From Colocasia esculenta (lineage: Eukaryota > Streptophyta > Magnoliopsida > Alismatales > Araceae), in contig CM024766.1 of NCBI GenBank assembly GCA_014218235.1, positions 65,647,207 through 65,711,206 of the forward strand: a DNA stretch of 64,000 nt, given 5' to 3'. The notes below the pieces were generated by a model. The model was not told the origin of the DNA. It saw nothing but the letters and a program-made list of their open reading frames with translations, and searched no databases. How positions within the stretch are numbered: the stretch's first letter is position 1; every line of letters starts with the position of its first letter. Below, piece after piece: positions 23,604-36,754 of this stretch. The position numbers were made by a program, and so were the translations under genes.

Positions 23604-24027
23604 AAGGGAATTAGACATGTGCAATTTGTGAAAAAGGTTTTGTTTAAAACTGGCACATTAAATTTCAGAATTAAGTAATTTTTTCCCTCCATGGCTTTAA
23701 GTAAAAGAAATTCAAATTATCCGTTGTAACCGCTCTCTCATTGAAGTCGGTTTGAATAGTCAAACTCTTTTGTCTTCTTCTGCCGCCTTTTGGCGCCTCA
23801 CTTTCCCCAGTGTATTTATTTATTTATAAAATCAATGACAGAACGATTCGTATCTCATCGTCTACCTTTTCCCCCTTTTGTCTGGTTGCTTGAGCCGATG
23901 CCCTAGCAATTTCGACATCGACTCTCTACTAAAATTTGAAGCTTCTCTCCTCTTCCCGCGAAATTTCTTGAGGGCTTTCACTCCTCCTTCCTTCTCAACC
24001 CTCCAGAAAACCTCCACACTTGATTCC
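23604..24027 (+). other. Spacer between pol and the third Sirevirus ORF
   Basis: No frame of note except the short one leading into 24028. The sequence is T/C-rich around 23770-24000, as often seen in a leader or alternative splice-acceptor region. No polypurine tract is seen here. Confidence 0.4.
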
Positions 24028-27000
24028 ATGGCCGCATCCTCCGTTTCCGGGAGTTTGGGTGGCTACAGCGCCGAGTTCCTTACTCTTGAGTAGCAAGAGA
24101 GGTTCACGTTTGTGAAGACCAAAGTTTGTGGGAACAAGGCAGTGGACATTGCTGATCTGGAAAAGAATGGTATGCGCAGTGTGGTTGAAGCTTTGATCAG
24201 GATGCAATGGATAGGAGTAACAACTTTCTCTGAGGTAAGTTATCCAGACCTCGTGAAGGCCTTCTATGTATGCTTGAAGACTCAAGAAGATGGGTCCCTG
24301 GTTTCATATGTCAAGGGAACCCAGATTAAGATAGATAGTGAGCTATTGCATGAGTTGTTTGGAGTAACAACATCAGGGCATAGTGGGGTTCACTCCGTGA
24401 ATGCCCAGGTCAAGGGTCTTGGCATTGTAGGGCCAGGATATAGATTAAGAGATGGTAAATTGGACATCAACCAGCTGAATGCGTTTAACCGCCTCCTTCA
24501 CTTCATAGTGTGTCAGATTTTGGTTCCAAGAAGCGCCACATTCTCCACCTATTCAAAGACAGATTCTGACATGATGTTTTGGGTCATACAGAACAAGGAA
24601 ATCAACATGGCCACAGTGATGATGGAAAGAATGACTTTTGCCAGAGATCAGATTTGGGACACAAAGTTCAAGCTAAATGTTTCCTTGTCGTATGCACATC
24701 TGCTCACCAAAGTTTTCAAGCACTTTGGTATTGATCTGGCAGGAGCAGTAGTTGAGAAAATGGGCCAATCTATTAGGTCCAGAAATCTCAGGAAAAGTGG
24801 TTTTTCAGTTATAGATGGTGTTTGGTCTAAGACCACAGTGGCCGAGGGAGAGGCCATTATAGGTGATATTCCTGATGTTCAGGAAGAAGCAGCAGAACCA
24901 GCAGTAGAGCAGCTAGCAGCAGTCCAAGTAGCAGTAGAACAGAGAATAGAGATTGAGCCAGCAGTACCTACACTTCCAGCAGAATTAGCAGAAGCAGCAG
25001 TTGAGGATGTAGGGTCACCTCTTATCCAAATAGTTTCGCAATCTCCAGAAGGACCTGAAGAAGAAGCAGTGGTAGGTGCAGCAGATAATCTGCCCACCTC
25101 CATTATTGCCTCCATTCTTAGAGATGTAGTAGATTCTATTCTCTCCTCTCCAGTCACCTCAGAGACTGGTGGAATTACAGAAGAAATTGTGGCATCAGGC
25201 CACATTGAGGAATCAGTGGCAGCATCAGTTCAAGAGGAGCAGTCTAGTGCTCCATCAAGTGTTATTTTGGAAGATGCTCCCATTCAGGGGGAGCAAGAAT
25301 TCATGGAAGAAGATGCTCCTGCTCAGGGGGAGCAATCCAAAGAAGGTCAAGAAGAAGAAGCAGCTCACCATGATGAGCCAATAAGTGATGTACCAGTTGA
25401 TGAAGACCTACCTCGTGATCAGAATGATGTCAGAGAAGGGGAGACAACCAGCTCCTCTGATTCAGATGATGATCAGCCTCCTCCAGTTTCAAAGGCTAGG
25501 CAGAAAGGGAAAGAAGTGGAGCCTGAAGTACCACTCTTATCAGATACTCCTCATGAAAGACAAATAAGGCAGAAGATTGTAATAAATTTGAAGCCTGTGA
25601 TTGAGAGACTTGATGCTCAAGGCACTATCCTGTGTTCTCTTCAATCTGATGTATCCTCCATCTTCATGAGCCAAGCATCAGCTACAAAGAAAATGTCCAA
25701 CATAAGAAATTCCATGAAGTGGTTTAACCAGGAAATGGGGTCTATGAAAAGTTTGATGGGAGACATTCTCAAGGTGGTTGGAGCTCAAATTCCTCCTCCA
25801 CCTCCTGCAGCCCAGGTTCTGGAGTCAGGGCCTTCAAGGCCATCAGTTCAAGAGGCAGGGCCAACAGAGCCAGAAGCAGCAGCAGCACCAGCAGAGGCAG
25901 CAGTAAATGTGGATAGGCCATCAGGGCCAGCTGACTAGTTTGAAGGGCCTCTAGGGCCATCTGAGCAAGTGTCAGGGCCATCAGGGCCATTGGAGAGTGA
26001 ACCTGTGCAGACAGAGGCTGAAGAAGAGTCCTTGGCACCCAAGCCCCCAGCTCCCTCTTCTCCCTCTCGTACACCTATTCCTCCAACTCCACCCTCTGCT
26101 CCTACAGCTCCTCCTGCTCCACAAACCTTCAAGAAGCCTCAATCCAGATCTGTTTCCTCTCCAGCACCATTTCAGTCCACCTCATCTCCTGCCTCCTCTA
26201 CTACAATTCCTTCTCCTTCTCCTATCCTTGAGGCCCCTCCAGCATCCTCAGCTGGAGCCTCCTCCTCCTCCTCTGGTCCCTCCCTTGGACCAGTTGATGA
26301 CCTCCCAACTACTTCCCACTCTTTTCTTCATCCTACTCCTCCACCCTCTTTCATCACTATCATACCTGAAAAGAGCCCAACTTAACTCTCTCTTTATGGA
26401 ACAGATAAAGGATGAGTTTGAGGAAGGGATCCTCAGGTCTGTGTTGAAGGTTGGAGAACATGTCCATAGGGCAGACTCTTCTAGTCCTGCCCCCAAGAAA
26501 AGGAAACTTACTTCTACTTCCTCCCTTTCCTCTGAACCCAAATACCCACCTTTGTGGTTTTCTCTCACAGTGGACAACAAACATAAACCACTATACAGAG
26601 AATATCTCTCAAAGGTTGTTCTTGCAACTATCATTAACCTTCCCTTTCTTGATCTCACAGATCATTTGCACACCATTCTTCCCTACACTTCTCTTACAAA
26701 ATCCGAAAAATCCAGAATTTTCTCTCTTGCCCACTCCAAATCAGAAGACCAATGGGGCAAAGGTCACAAGGATCTCTTCAAGAAATTTATTCTTGTCAAA
26801 TCTGCTAGATTCCCTCCAAGGGACCACTCCCTGACCTTATCAGAATGGTTCCGGTTGTATCATAGAGAACTTTAGGCTCCCTTCATTCAAAAGGAAATCA
26901 AAATGATCAGACATTTCATGCTGTTCAACAATTACAGATATGTCCATAGACTTCCAGAGGTTCAGCTTAGCCAATTCAGAAAAGCCATTTCAGTTATGAC

Positions 27001-27766
27001 TCCGGATATCTCTCAAACTTCAGATGTTCAGGTAGATTTTGCTACCCTCCAAGTGCCTAAAGAGTTAGCCCTTCCTCAAATTCATTTTCTAGTTATGGAA
27101 TCCTCTGTAGGATCCATCATCTTTGAGCGTTTTGCCAGAGTAATGGGCAGAATTAAAGTACAGAAAGGCTGCCTGGTTACTTTTCCTAGATTCCTATTTA
27201 GGGAATATCACCAGGGGCATGTGAGTGCTGAAGTTCTAGCCCCCATTATGTCTGCATGTGAAAGGCTGACATCCTCAGAATGGTCCAAGTTCTACCCTTT
27301 GTCAGCTCAGCAGTTGTTTGCACTCAATGAAGCTTAGGCCAGGGAAGGCAAACCAGCCATTTCTCCAGCTACCTTCTTGGATATGAATTCTATACATCTT
27401 GTTGATGACCCTTTAAAAATCTGGGAGGAAAGATACAAAGTATATGTAGCTCTGCATAAAACTCTCAGAGATAGTCACAATCACTATCCTGTGACCATGG
27501 ACCAATTCCTCACCTGTGCCAGCTTTGGGACTCGTCGTTTCCTCAAGATGAACATGGACAAGAATGCATATGCTGATCTCCTCTATCAGCACCTAGATCT
27601 TCATCTCAAAAGGATGGCTTCCTCCATGGGACCAACCTACTCTTTGTTTTTTGGAGTCTTTAAAACTCTTTTTGAAGAGCAGGAAGCACAGGCATGGGAA
27701 ACTATTTCCCATTTTGCCTCTCTTTTGTCTCCTGCTTTCTATTTACCTGTACCACCTCAAAGTTAA
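24028..27766 (+). pseudogene. Extra (envelope-position) ORF of the Sirevirus with plant transposon protein domain
   Basis: From ATG 24028 (MAASSVSGSLGGYSAEF) the sense runs about 1240 codons, broken by TAG at 24091-24093, TAG at 25936-25938, a frameshift near 26385, TAG at 26873-26875 and TAG at 27335-27337. The N-terminal part (VSYPDLVKAFYVCLK, YVKGTQIKIDSELLHELFGV, HLLTKVFKHFGIDLAGAVVE) is a plant transposon protein domain. The middle is acidic and then Pro/Ser/Ala-rich. The C-terminal part from about 26400 (KEDQ-like basic patch PAPKKRKLTS, then a second globular block) is unidentified. The ORF sits where Sireviruses carry an envelope-like gene, but I see no clear signal peptide or transmembrane segment, so a membrane role is not supported. 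Function is unknown. Confidence 0.75.
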
Positions 27767-27992
27767 TGAAAATTCCCTTGGTTATCTGCTTCTATCTTTT
27801 CTCTTCTTTCTTTGTCTCAGATTGTCTTTTTGCTCAATGACAAAAAGGGGGAGAAAATTAGCATGTCTGAAATACTCTCCAATAATTTTTTTTTAAGGAA
27901 GAAAATTAGCATGTCATATCTTCAGACTGATTTCAGATTTTTTTTTATCCATACTTATTGTTCAGTTTTGTCATCACCAAAAAGGGGGAGAT
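27767..27992 (+). other. 3' internal region with repeated polypurine tracts
   Basis: The tract that primes plus-strand synthesis, AAAAAGGGGGAGAT, abuts the right LTR at 27979-27992. A second copy, CAAAAAGGGGGAGAAAATTAG, lies at 27842-27862, with a degenerate AAGAAAATTAGCATG near 27899. Repeated tracts here are a known Sirevirus trait. Confidence 0.85.
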
Positions 27993-30217
27993 TGATGATC
28001 AGTCTGTCCCCATGTAATTTTAATTAATTACATATGTATTTTGGTGATTAACAAAACTAAACTAGTTTTTATAAATAATATCTAATGAATATTTCATAAG
28101 TCTTATAGTATAGGAAAAATACCAAGGTCAAACAAGCCAATAAAGGTATGCATTACTTCTCTGAAGCTTTAATCTTTTCAACATGATATTTCTCTAAGTC
28201 CATATCGATTTCTGTTGAAATTCATAACGATTTCCTTATAAGACTGAAAAGTCATGTTGTTTCAAACAAGTCGATGTCGTAACGATTTCATAAGTTACCG
28301 TAATGATTTCTTTAGAACTCGCAACGACTTGCCTGTCGTAACGATTTCATAAGTTACCGTAACGATTTCTTTAGAATTCGCAACGACTTGTCTGTCGTAA
28401 CGATTTCATAAGTTACCATAACGATTTCTTTAGAACTCGCAACGACTTGCCTGTCGTAACGATTTCATAAGTTACCGTAACGATTTCTTTAGAACTCGCA
28501 ACGACTTGCTCGCCGTAACGATTTCGTAAGTTACCGTAACGATTTCTTTAGAACTCGCAACGACTTGCTCACCGTAACGATTTCTTTAGAACTCGCAACG
28601 ACTTGCTCGCTGTAATGATTTTGTAAGTTACCGTAACGATTTCTTTAGAACTCGCAACGACTTGCTCGCCGCAACGAGTTCTTTAGAACTCGCAACGACT
28701 TGCTCGCCGTAACGATTTCGTAAGTTACCGTAACGATTTGCTTTGCACAAAGATTTCTTTAAGCACTCATAACGATTTGCTTTGCACAAAGATTTCTTTA
28801 AGCGCTCACAACGATTTGCTTTGCACAAAGATTTCTTTAAGCGCTCACCACGATTTGCTTTGCGCAACGATTTCTTTAGAGCTCATAACGACTTGATAAG
28901 TGTTCATAACGATTTGCTCTCTATAATGACTTGTTAGTATTTATAACGATTTCATAAGTCATATAGACAACGACTTTACAGTTTATATCAACTTGATTTT
29001 TATCTTATCTCCTGAACCATTGACTAGTCAAAGTCACGCATATATCTATCTGTCACTCCTGCATTTATGAGTTCTGAACGTATCTCTGCATGCATGCAGA
29101 CAATATCGTTCATTATAGTGCTTACTCTGTATACATCTTTTAAAACAAGCTATTTGGGATTGCTATTCTAGTGAATACTCACATCAACGTATACTGACAA
29201 CAAGAGACAGTTTGAGTTGTCTATTGTTCTAGCATTTAATGTGTGCAGGGTCCTGAAGACTTTCTATCATACAACGTTGGACCTATAGACGTCAGAAGAC
29301 CCTATCTCTTTGCGTGCTCAAATGGATAAAAGATAGTTGAAGCTTCCAAATGTCAAACAGTCTAACCTCTATCAATCCAAGAGACAACGGATACTTCAAC
29401 GGATGTATTTCAAATAAGGAGATATAAACTCAAAGACAGAAGTGAAGAAAGAACAACCAACGAATCAGAGAACAAGCATCTCGTATTCAAGCGTTCAAAT
29501 TCTTCTGCAAGAAGTCCAGAGCCAAGAATCTCATTCCTCATCACCTTTAGCTCTTCGCTCTCTGTGCTGTAATAGACTTTCTAAGAGAGCTCGTGTAGTT
29601 CTGAGAGTGTGCCTTGTTTTAGATCCTTGCTCTCAGTGCTAGTGGCTTCAGATCTTGGCTACTTAAAGTTTGATCTAGAGGCTTGATCTTATTCTATTCT
29701 CTTTGTGGTGTTTCCCTTCGGTTGTGAAGGAAGACCTGGTGGAATCCAGGGTGTTGTTGTTCCCTTCGGTTGTGAAGGAAGACCTGGTGGGATCCAGGGT
29801 GTTGTTGTTCCCTTCGGGTGTGAAGGAAGACCTGGTGGGATCCAGGGTGTTGTTGTTCCCTTCGGTTGTGAAGGAAGACCTGGTGGGGTATCCAGGGTGT
29901 TGTTATTCCCTTCGGGTGTGAAGGAAGACCAGCCGAGCTGGGTGCTGTAGTGTCCTTAGGGGGACTGTACCCTAGTTAGTAGAAACCTGAGTGGTTGCTC
30001 AGGGACTGGACATAGGACTCCTAAGGAAAGGAGGTCCGAACCAGGATAATCCTTTGTGTCATGTGATTGCTTTCATTGTGTGTTTGATATTTCAACTAAC
30101 AGTCACTAACCTCCTTCGAAGAACGTTTGTGTGAATGTTTTTAGTTACAGGTATCTTCTAGATTATTTTTAAAAAGACCCATTCACCCCCCCCTCTGGGC
30201 TCGTCAACTGGGCAACA
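27993..30217 (+). repeat. Right LTR of the Sirevirus
   Basis: Near-identical to 16509-18724. It has an extra 13-15 bp around 29428-29440 (AAACTCAAAGACAG) absent from the left copy, a shorter C-run near its end and small differences in the number of units in the 28270-28900 array. It is followed by the target duplication GGAGT at 30218-30222. Confidence 0.93.
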
Positions 30218-30869
30218 GGAGTGCTAGCATGAAAGATCAAGAAATTGACGATCTTTTGGAATCCATAGACTTGCAACATGGAGTAAAGACAAAATTCATT
30301 CTGAACATTTTGTCAATGGAAGACACTGCCGGAGAGAAAGTGTGTGTGTTCAGCCAGTACATCTTGCACTCAGATTCTTGAAGAGGCTAATTCTCAAGAT
30401 TAAGGGCTGGCGGTCAGGAAAGGAAACTTTTATGATTTCTGGTGATACTAGTACTGAACACAGTGAAAAAGCGATGGAACAATTCAACCAGCCATCTAAT
30501 GCTAAGGTCCTCTTTAGTTCAATCAAGGAATGTGGAGAGGACATCTCACTTGTAGGAGCATCAAGAGTCATTATCTTAGATGTTCATCTGAATCCTTGTG
30601 TATCTCGCCAAGCCATTGGGCGAGCATTTAGACCAGGGCAGACCAAGAAAGTTTACACCTATAGGTTGGTTGCTGTTGATTCTCCTGAAGAGAGAGATCA
30701 CCATACCTGCTTCAAAAAAGAGCTCATTTAAAAAATGTGGGTTGAATGGAGTGAGCATTCTGGGTGCAAAGATTTTGAGCTTGAGAGTGTTCACATTCAG
30801 GACAGCCAGGATATTTTCTTGGACCATTTACTTCCAGTTGAAGAAAGTAAATCTCTATATAAGAGGTAG
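30218..30869 (+). pseudogene. CLSY-like: CLASSY-type SNF2 remodeller fragment, part 2 (C-terminal helicase lobe)
   Basis: Continues part 1 after the Sirevirus. First frame: DQEIDDLLESIDLQHGVKTK, FILNILSM, AGEKVCVFSQYIL. A 1-base-type frameshift near 30368 moves to the frame RFLKRLILKIKGWRSGKET. Next come helicase motif V (SLVGASRVIILDVHLNP) and motif VI (QAIGRAFRPGQTKKVYTYRL), then SPEERDHHTCFKKELI. TAA at 30729-30731 is an in-frame stop. The same frame then stays open (KMWVEWSEHSGC, KDFELESVHIQD) to a natural-looking TAG at 30867-30869. The order GVKTKF, VFSQY, VGASRVIILDVHLNP, CFKKEL, MW.EW is characteristic of CLASSY proteins rather than other SNF2 families. Expression as protein is unlikely, but transcripts or siRNAs from it are possible. 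Confidence 0.88.
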
Positions 30870-30922
30870 CAATAGTATCAATCTTGTTCATCCATAATCT
30901 TCTCAGCTTCTACATATTAGAT

Positions 30923-30983
<61 letters not shown>

Positions 30984-31050
30984 CACTAAATTTCTGTATA
31001 ATATATTTATATTTGAGAATATTACAAGTATATATATAGAGAAAAGTTTA
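30870..31050. repeat. (AT)n microsatellite and AT-rich spacer
   Basis: 30930-30980 is an uninterrupted TA/AT run just after the end of the captured gene fragment. The rest is AT-rich without frames. Confidence 0.9.
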
Positions 31051-31875
31051 TTGCACTTGTGCAAAGTGCACAAGTGCAATCCACATGGGTTTTTTTCGAT
31101 GCCACATGGACAAAAAGCACATATGCATGGTGCCACATGGGCAAAATGCCCATGTGACACTTATGCACTTTGCACAAGTGCACAATTGCAATCTACATGG
31201 GTTTTTTTTGGTGCCACATGGACAGAAAACATTTGTGCATGGTGCCACATGGGTAAAATGACCATGTGGCACATGCACTTTGCACAAGTGCAATCCACAT
31301 GGGTTTTTTTTGGTGCCACATGGGCAAAAAACACATGTGCATGGTGCCACATCGGCAAAATGACCATGTGACACTTACGCACTTTGCACAAGTGCACAAG
31401 TGCAATCCACATGGGTTTTTTTGGTGCCACATGAGTAAAAAACACATGTGCATGGTGCCACATGGGCAAAATGACCATGTGACACTTATGCACTTTGCAC
31501 AAGTGCACAAGTGCAATCCACATGAGTTTTTTTTGGTGCCACATGGGCAAAAAACACATGTAGTGCATGGTGCCACATGGGCAAAATGACCATGTGACAC
31601 TTATGCACTTTGCACAAGTGCACAAGTGCAATCCACATGGGTTTTTTTTTGTGCCACATGGGCAAAAAATACATGTGCATAGTGCCACATGTGCAAAATG
31701 ACCATGTGACACTTATGCACTTCACACAAGTGCACAAGCTAGTGCAATCCACATGGGTTTTTTTTGGTGCCACATGGACAAAAAACACATGTGCATGGTG
31801 CCACATGTGCATGGTGCCACATGGGCAAAATGTCCATGTGACACTTATGCACTTTGCACAAGTGCACAAAGTCTC
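31051..31875. repeat. Tandem array of a 110-118 bp unit with inverted ends
   Basis: Seven units, each with AATCCACATGGGTTTTTT, TGGTGCCACATGGGCAAAA, GACCATGTGACACTTATG and CACTTTGCACAAGTGCACAAG. The left edge TTGCACTTGTGCAAAGTGCACAAG and the right edge CTTATGCACTTTGCACAAGTGCACAA are inverted copies, and the flanks GAGAAAAGTTTA and AAGTCTCTC extend the pairing weakly. It looks like a small foldback element that expanded in tandem. Long frames on both strands are artefacts of the repeat period. Confidence 0.8.
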
Positions 31876-32034
31876 TCCTAGCACAAATATACATATATAT
31901 TTCAAATATAAATAACATATGTATATATCAATCACTAAACTCAAATAACTTATTATTAAAAAATGTATATATTCTAGATATGACTGATTAGAAGTTTTTT
32001 TATTTAAAAATGAATAAAATAATATTTTTAAATT
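31876..32034. other. AT-rich spacer
   Basis: No frames. The last part (TTTTTTTATTTAAAAATGAATAAAATAATATTTTTAAATTTG) is matched in reverse complement at 52630-52680 in CACTA-2, so it belongs to the element body. Confidence 0.7.
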
Positions 32035-32361
32035 TGTCAGCGGCTATGTGCCGCTGACTAATATATATATGTCAGCGTTTTGTAGAATCGCAGACATAAC
32101 ATATATATATCAGCGGTTTCCAAAGCCGCGGAAGGATATATGTCCGTGGTTAAACAAAGCCGCGGCCTTAACGCAACATTTGTCCGCTGTTAAATTTTAG
32201 CCGCTGACATATGCTGCACTTTTATCAGCGCCTACACCTAACCGCGGACAAAATGGTTGTATGGCAGCGGTCTACAATAGCCGCTGCCTTATATCTCTTT
32301 TGTCCTTGAATTGTCAGCCGCGGACATATATTCGTTGCTAAATGTTGGTTCTCCTGTAGTG
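32035..32361. repeat. CACTA-1 right subterminal repeats and terminus
   Basis: Words GTCAGCGGC, GCCGCTGAC, CCGCGGACAT and GGCAGCGG alternate in orientation and mirror the left end. The terminus GGTTCTCCTGTAGTG at 32347-32361 is the inverted CACTACAGGAGAACC. It is followed by AGT, the target duplication. Confidence 0.88.
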
Positions 32362-32364
32362 AGT

Positions 32365-33326
32365 TTTATACGATCAACAAAACACTCATACTCATTTAGT
32401 AATAACACAACCTTGTATGCATATATATCATGATCATCAAGTTAAATGGATCATGCTCAAAAGAATTAAGCTACTTGATAAATAGAATGTTGATTTGTAT
32501 ATGTTTTCCTCTCTATGTATACCTGTAATGATGTTATTCATGCATGACCTTGTTGATTGCATATTTTGTTCAAGTTTTATCAAGTTGTTTAATCATGATT
32601 TGTAAGTGGTCCCAATGTTCCTCTCTTTTAAATTGATAATGTCTCTATTGAACCTTGATCTATGTCTATGAGACTAATTATTCTCCAAGACCACAATGAT
32701 GAACAGATTAAGTAATTTGGGGGATTGACGAACATATAATGTATAACTCTCATACTTACATGTAATTCCCTTAATTAGTTTAAGTAGTTTATGTTTAAAT
32801 ATTAACAAAATTAAATACGTATAACTAAGAATGCACCAACTAGAAAATCAACTCTTAAAAGAATCAAGTCTCAAAGAATGTATGAAAATCAACTCTCAGC
32901 TGAATTGAGTCTTAAACAATATAAAAAAATAACTCTCAAAAGAATCGAGTCTCAGACATTTTAAAAATCAACTCTCAATAGAATTGAGTCTCAGAAAATG
33001 TAAAAATAAACTCTCACAAGAAATCGAGTCTCAGATAGAATGAAAAATTTAGTCAAAGACTCAATGAGAGAAATCGAGTCTCAGAAATCGAATCTTAGAT
33101 TCAATGAAAAACCAGGTCTCCGATTCAATGAGAGAATCAACTCCTAAATCTTATTAAAAGGAATCTACTCCAAAGTTATAAATCACTTCTTAGTATTATT
33201 AAATGGAACCAACTTCCAGAATCATTTAAAAGAATAAACTCCTATGTCTTAGTAAAAAGAATCGACTTTCAGAGTTGAATTGAGTTTCACACTCAAAAGA
33301 ATCAACTCTAAAAAATTGACTCCCAT
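32365..33326. repeat. Non-coding flank with GAATCGAGTCTC array
   Basis: The first 450 bp have no feature. From about 32835 to 33326, units of about 30-35 bp alternate AAAATCAACTCTCA and GAATCGAGTCTCAGA, more than a dozen times and with decay. CACTA-3 is inserted in this array. The phrase TTAGAATTTATGGAGTCTCAATTAGAAT right after it (44471-44498) is the continuation. The bases CAT at 33324-33326 are the left target duplication. Confidence 0.75.
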
Positions 33327-33344
33327 CACAACAAGAGAAAGTGG

Positions 33345-33560
33345 ATTTACCGACGACACTTTCTGGCGGAAATTTTCCATCTGTAAATATGTCAGAATTT
33401 TTGATGGATATATTTCTGTCGAGAATATCCGTCGGAATTTCTAATGGAACATATCTGACGGAAATTCGGTCAGTATTTCGACGAAAAAATATCCATCGAA
33501 AATTCCGTCAGTAATACCGAGGAATTTTCGACAGAAATAATTTCGTTAGAAAATTTCACT
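33345..33560. repeat. CACTA-3 left subterminal repeats
   Basis: About ten copies of GACGGAAATT, CCGTCGGAATTTC, ATCCGTCGG or their inverses in 200 bp. The same words fill the right end at 44010-44460. Confidence 0.85.
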
Positions 33561-33580
33561 TTTCCCCCACCCCCTCGTTG

Positions 33581-36358
<2,778 letters not shown>

Positions 36359-36640
36359 CAGTCTGTGAATGTTTGATTGCAGTTAGGTGGTTATTTACTA
36401 TATGTGTTTGTACAGTTGTTGAAATTTTTGGTTGCGTCTTCTCACACCTCTCTGGTATACTTTTATTGGTTTTGAATATTTTCTTAGCCACTTGGAAATA
36501 AGTGTTTAAGAAAATTTCTTAATCAATAAATATTTTTGGTATATCGGAGAGGTGTGGGGAGATGCTGTCAAAATTTTTATCAAAATGTACAAACATATAG
36601 TAAATGACCATTTGAGTGCGATCAAATATTCATAGATGGG
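36359..36640. repeat. Imperfect inverted repeat, arms about 130 bp, short loop
   Basis: The left arm (36361-36488) reversed and complemented reads AAGAAAAT...CCAGAGAGGTGTG...TGTACAAACACATATAGTAAAT...ATCAAACATTCACAGA. The right arm (36508-36637) reads AAGAAAAT...TCGGAGAGGTGTG...TGTACAAACATATAGTAAAT...ATCAAATATTCATAGA. The arms match at roughly three of four positions around a loop near 36489-36507. The structure lies just upstream of the TNP2 start at 36755. Confidence 0.75.
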
Positions 36641-36754
36641 TAAAAAGTGATAATCTAATTAATATGTCCTACCTATTCATTTTGACTTACTCGAACGATG
36701 TGAGGATGGGTTGGGTTTTAGCTCGTGAGATGACATTTAATCTGTGTAGGAAAA

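Larger units (their letters stand above)
16509..30217 (+). mobile_element. Sirevirus-like Ty1/copia LTR retrotransposon
   Basis: Two direct LTRs of about 2.2 kb (16509-18724 and 27993-30217) start TGATGATCAGTCTG and end CTGGGCAACA. They are flanked by GGAGT (16504-16508 and 30218-30222). A primer site TGGTATCAGA follows the left LTR, and a polypurine tract AAAAAGGGGGAGAT precedes the right one. Domain order is gag, protease, integrase, RT, RNase H, which defines copia. A long extra ORF between pol and the right LTR, the large size and the repeated polypurine tracts point to the Sirevirus lineage. The LTRs differ by about 2% in the blocks I compared by eye plus a few indels, so the insertion is fairly young, though all its genes carry stops. 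Confidence 0.92.
8586..32361 (-). mobile_element. CACTA DNA transposon (CACTA-1) carrying a captured host gene fragment
   Basis: The left end is CACTACAAAAAGAAGAG and the right end, read inward, is CACTACAGGAGAACC. Both are flanked by AGT (8583-8585 and 32362-32364), the 3-bp duplication expected of this superfamily. Subterminal arrays of GCAGCGGC/GCCGCTGCC words lie at both ends (8610-9010 and 32035-32340). Between them are a TNPD-like gene, a TNP2-like transposase and a third ORF, all on the minus strand, and a CLASSY-type SNF2 fragment on the plus strand. A Sirevirus element (16509-30217) is nested inside. Without it and one 5-bp target copy, CACTA-1 is about 10 kb. The transposase is internally deleted and has stops, so this copy can move only if supplied in trans. 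Confidence 0.88.

Noticed and set aside
25769..26658. Minus-strand frames opposite the Pro/Ala-rich part of the Sirevirus extra ORF
   Set aside because: Shadow frames of a low-complexity coding stretch; no family.
24028..27766. A true envelope glycoprotein
   Set aside because: Position fits, but no signal peptide, cleavage site or membrane anchor is visible; the recognisable domain is a plant transposon protein.
30218..30869. A working host CLASSY gene at this locus
   Set aside because: Only the C-terminal part is present, it contains a frameshift and stops, and CACTA-1 ends bracket it.
31161..31944. Long overlapping frames on both strands, Cys/His-rich (GTMHMCFLPMWH-like), up to 183 aa
   Set aside because: They are open because the 110-118 bp unit lacks stops in those frames; they repeat with the array and match no protein family.
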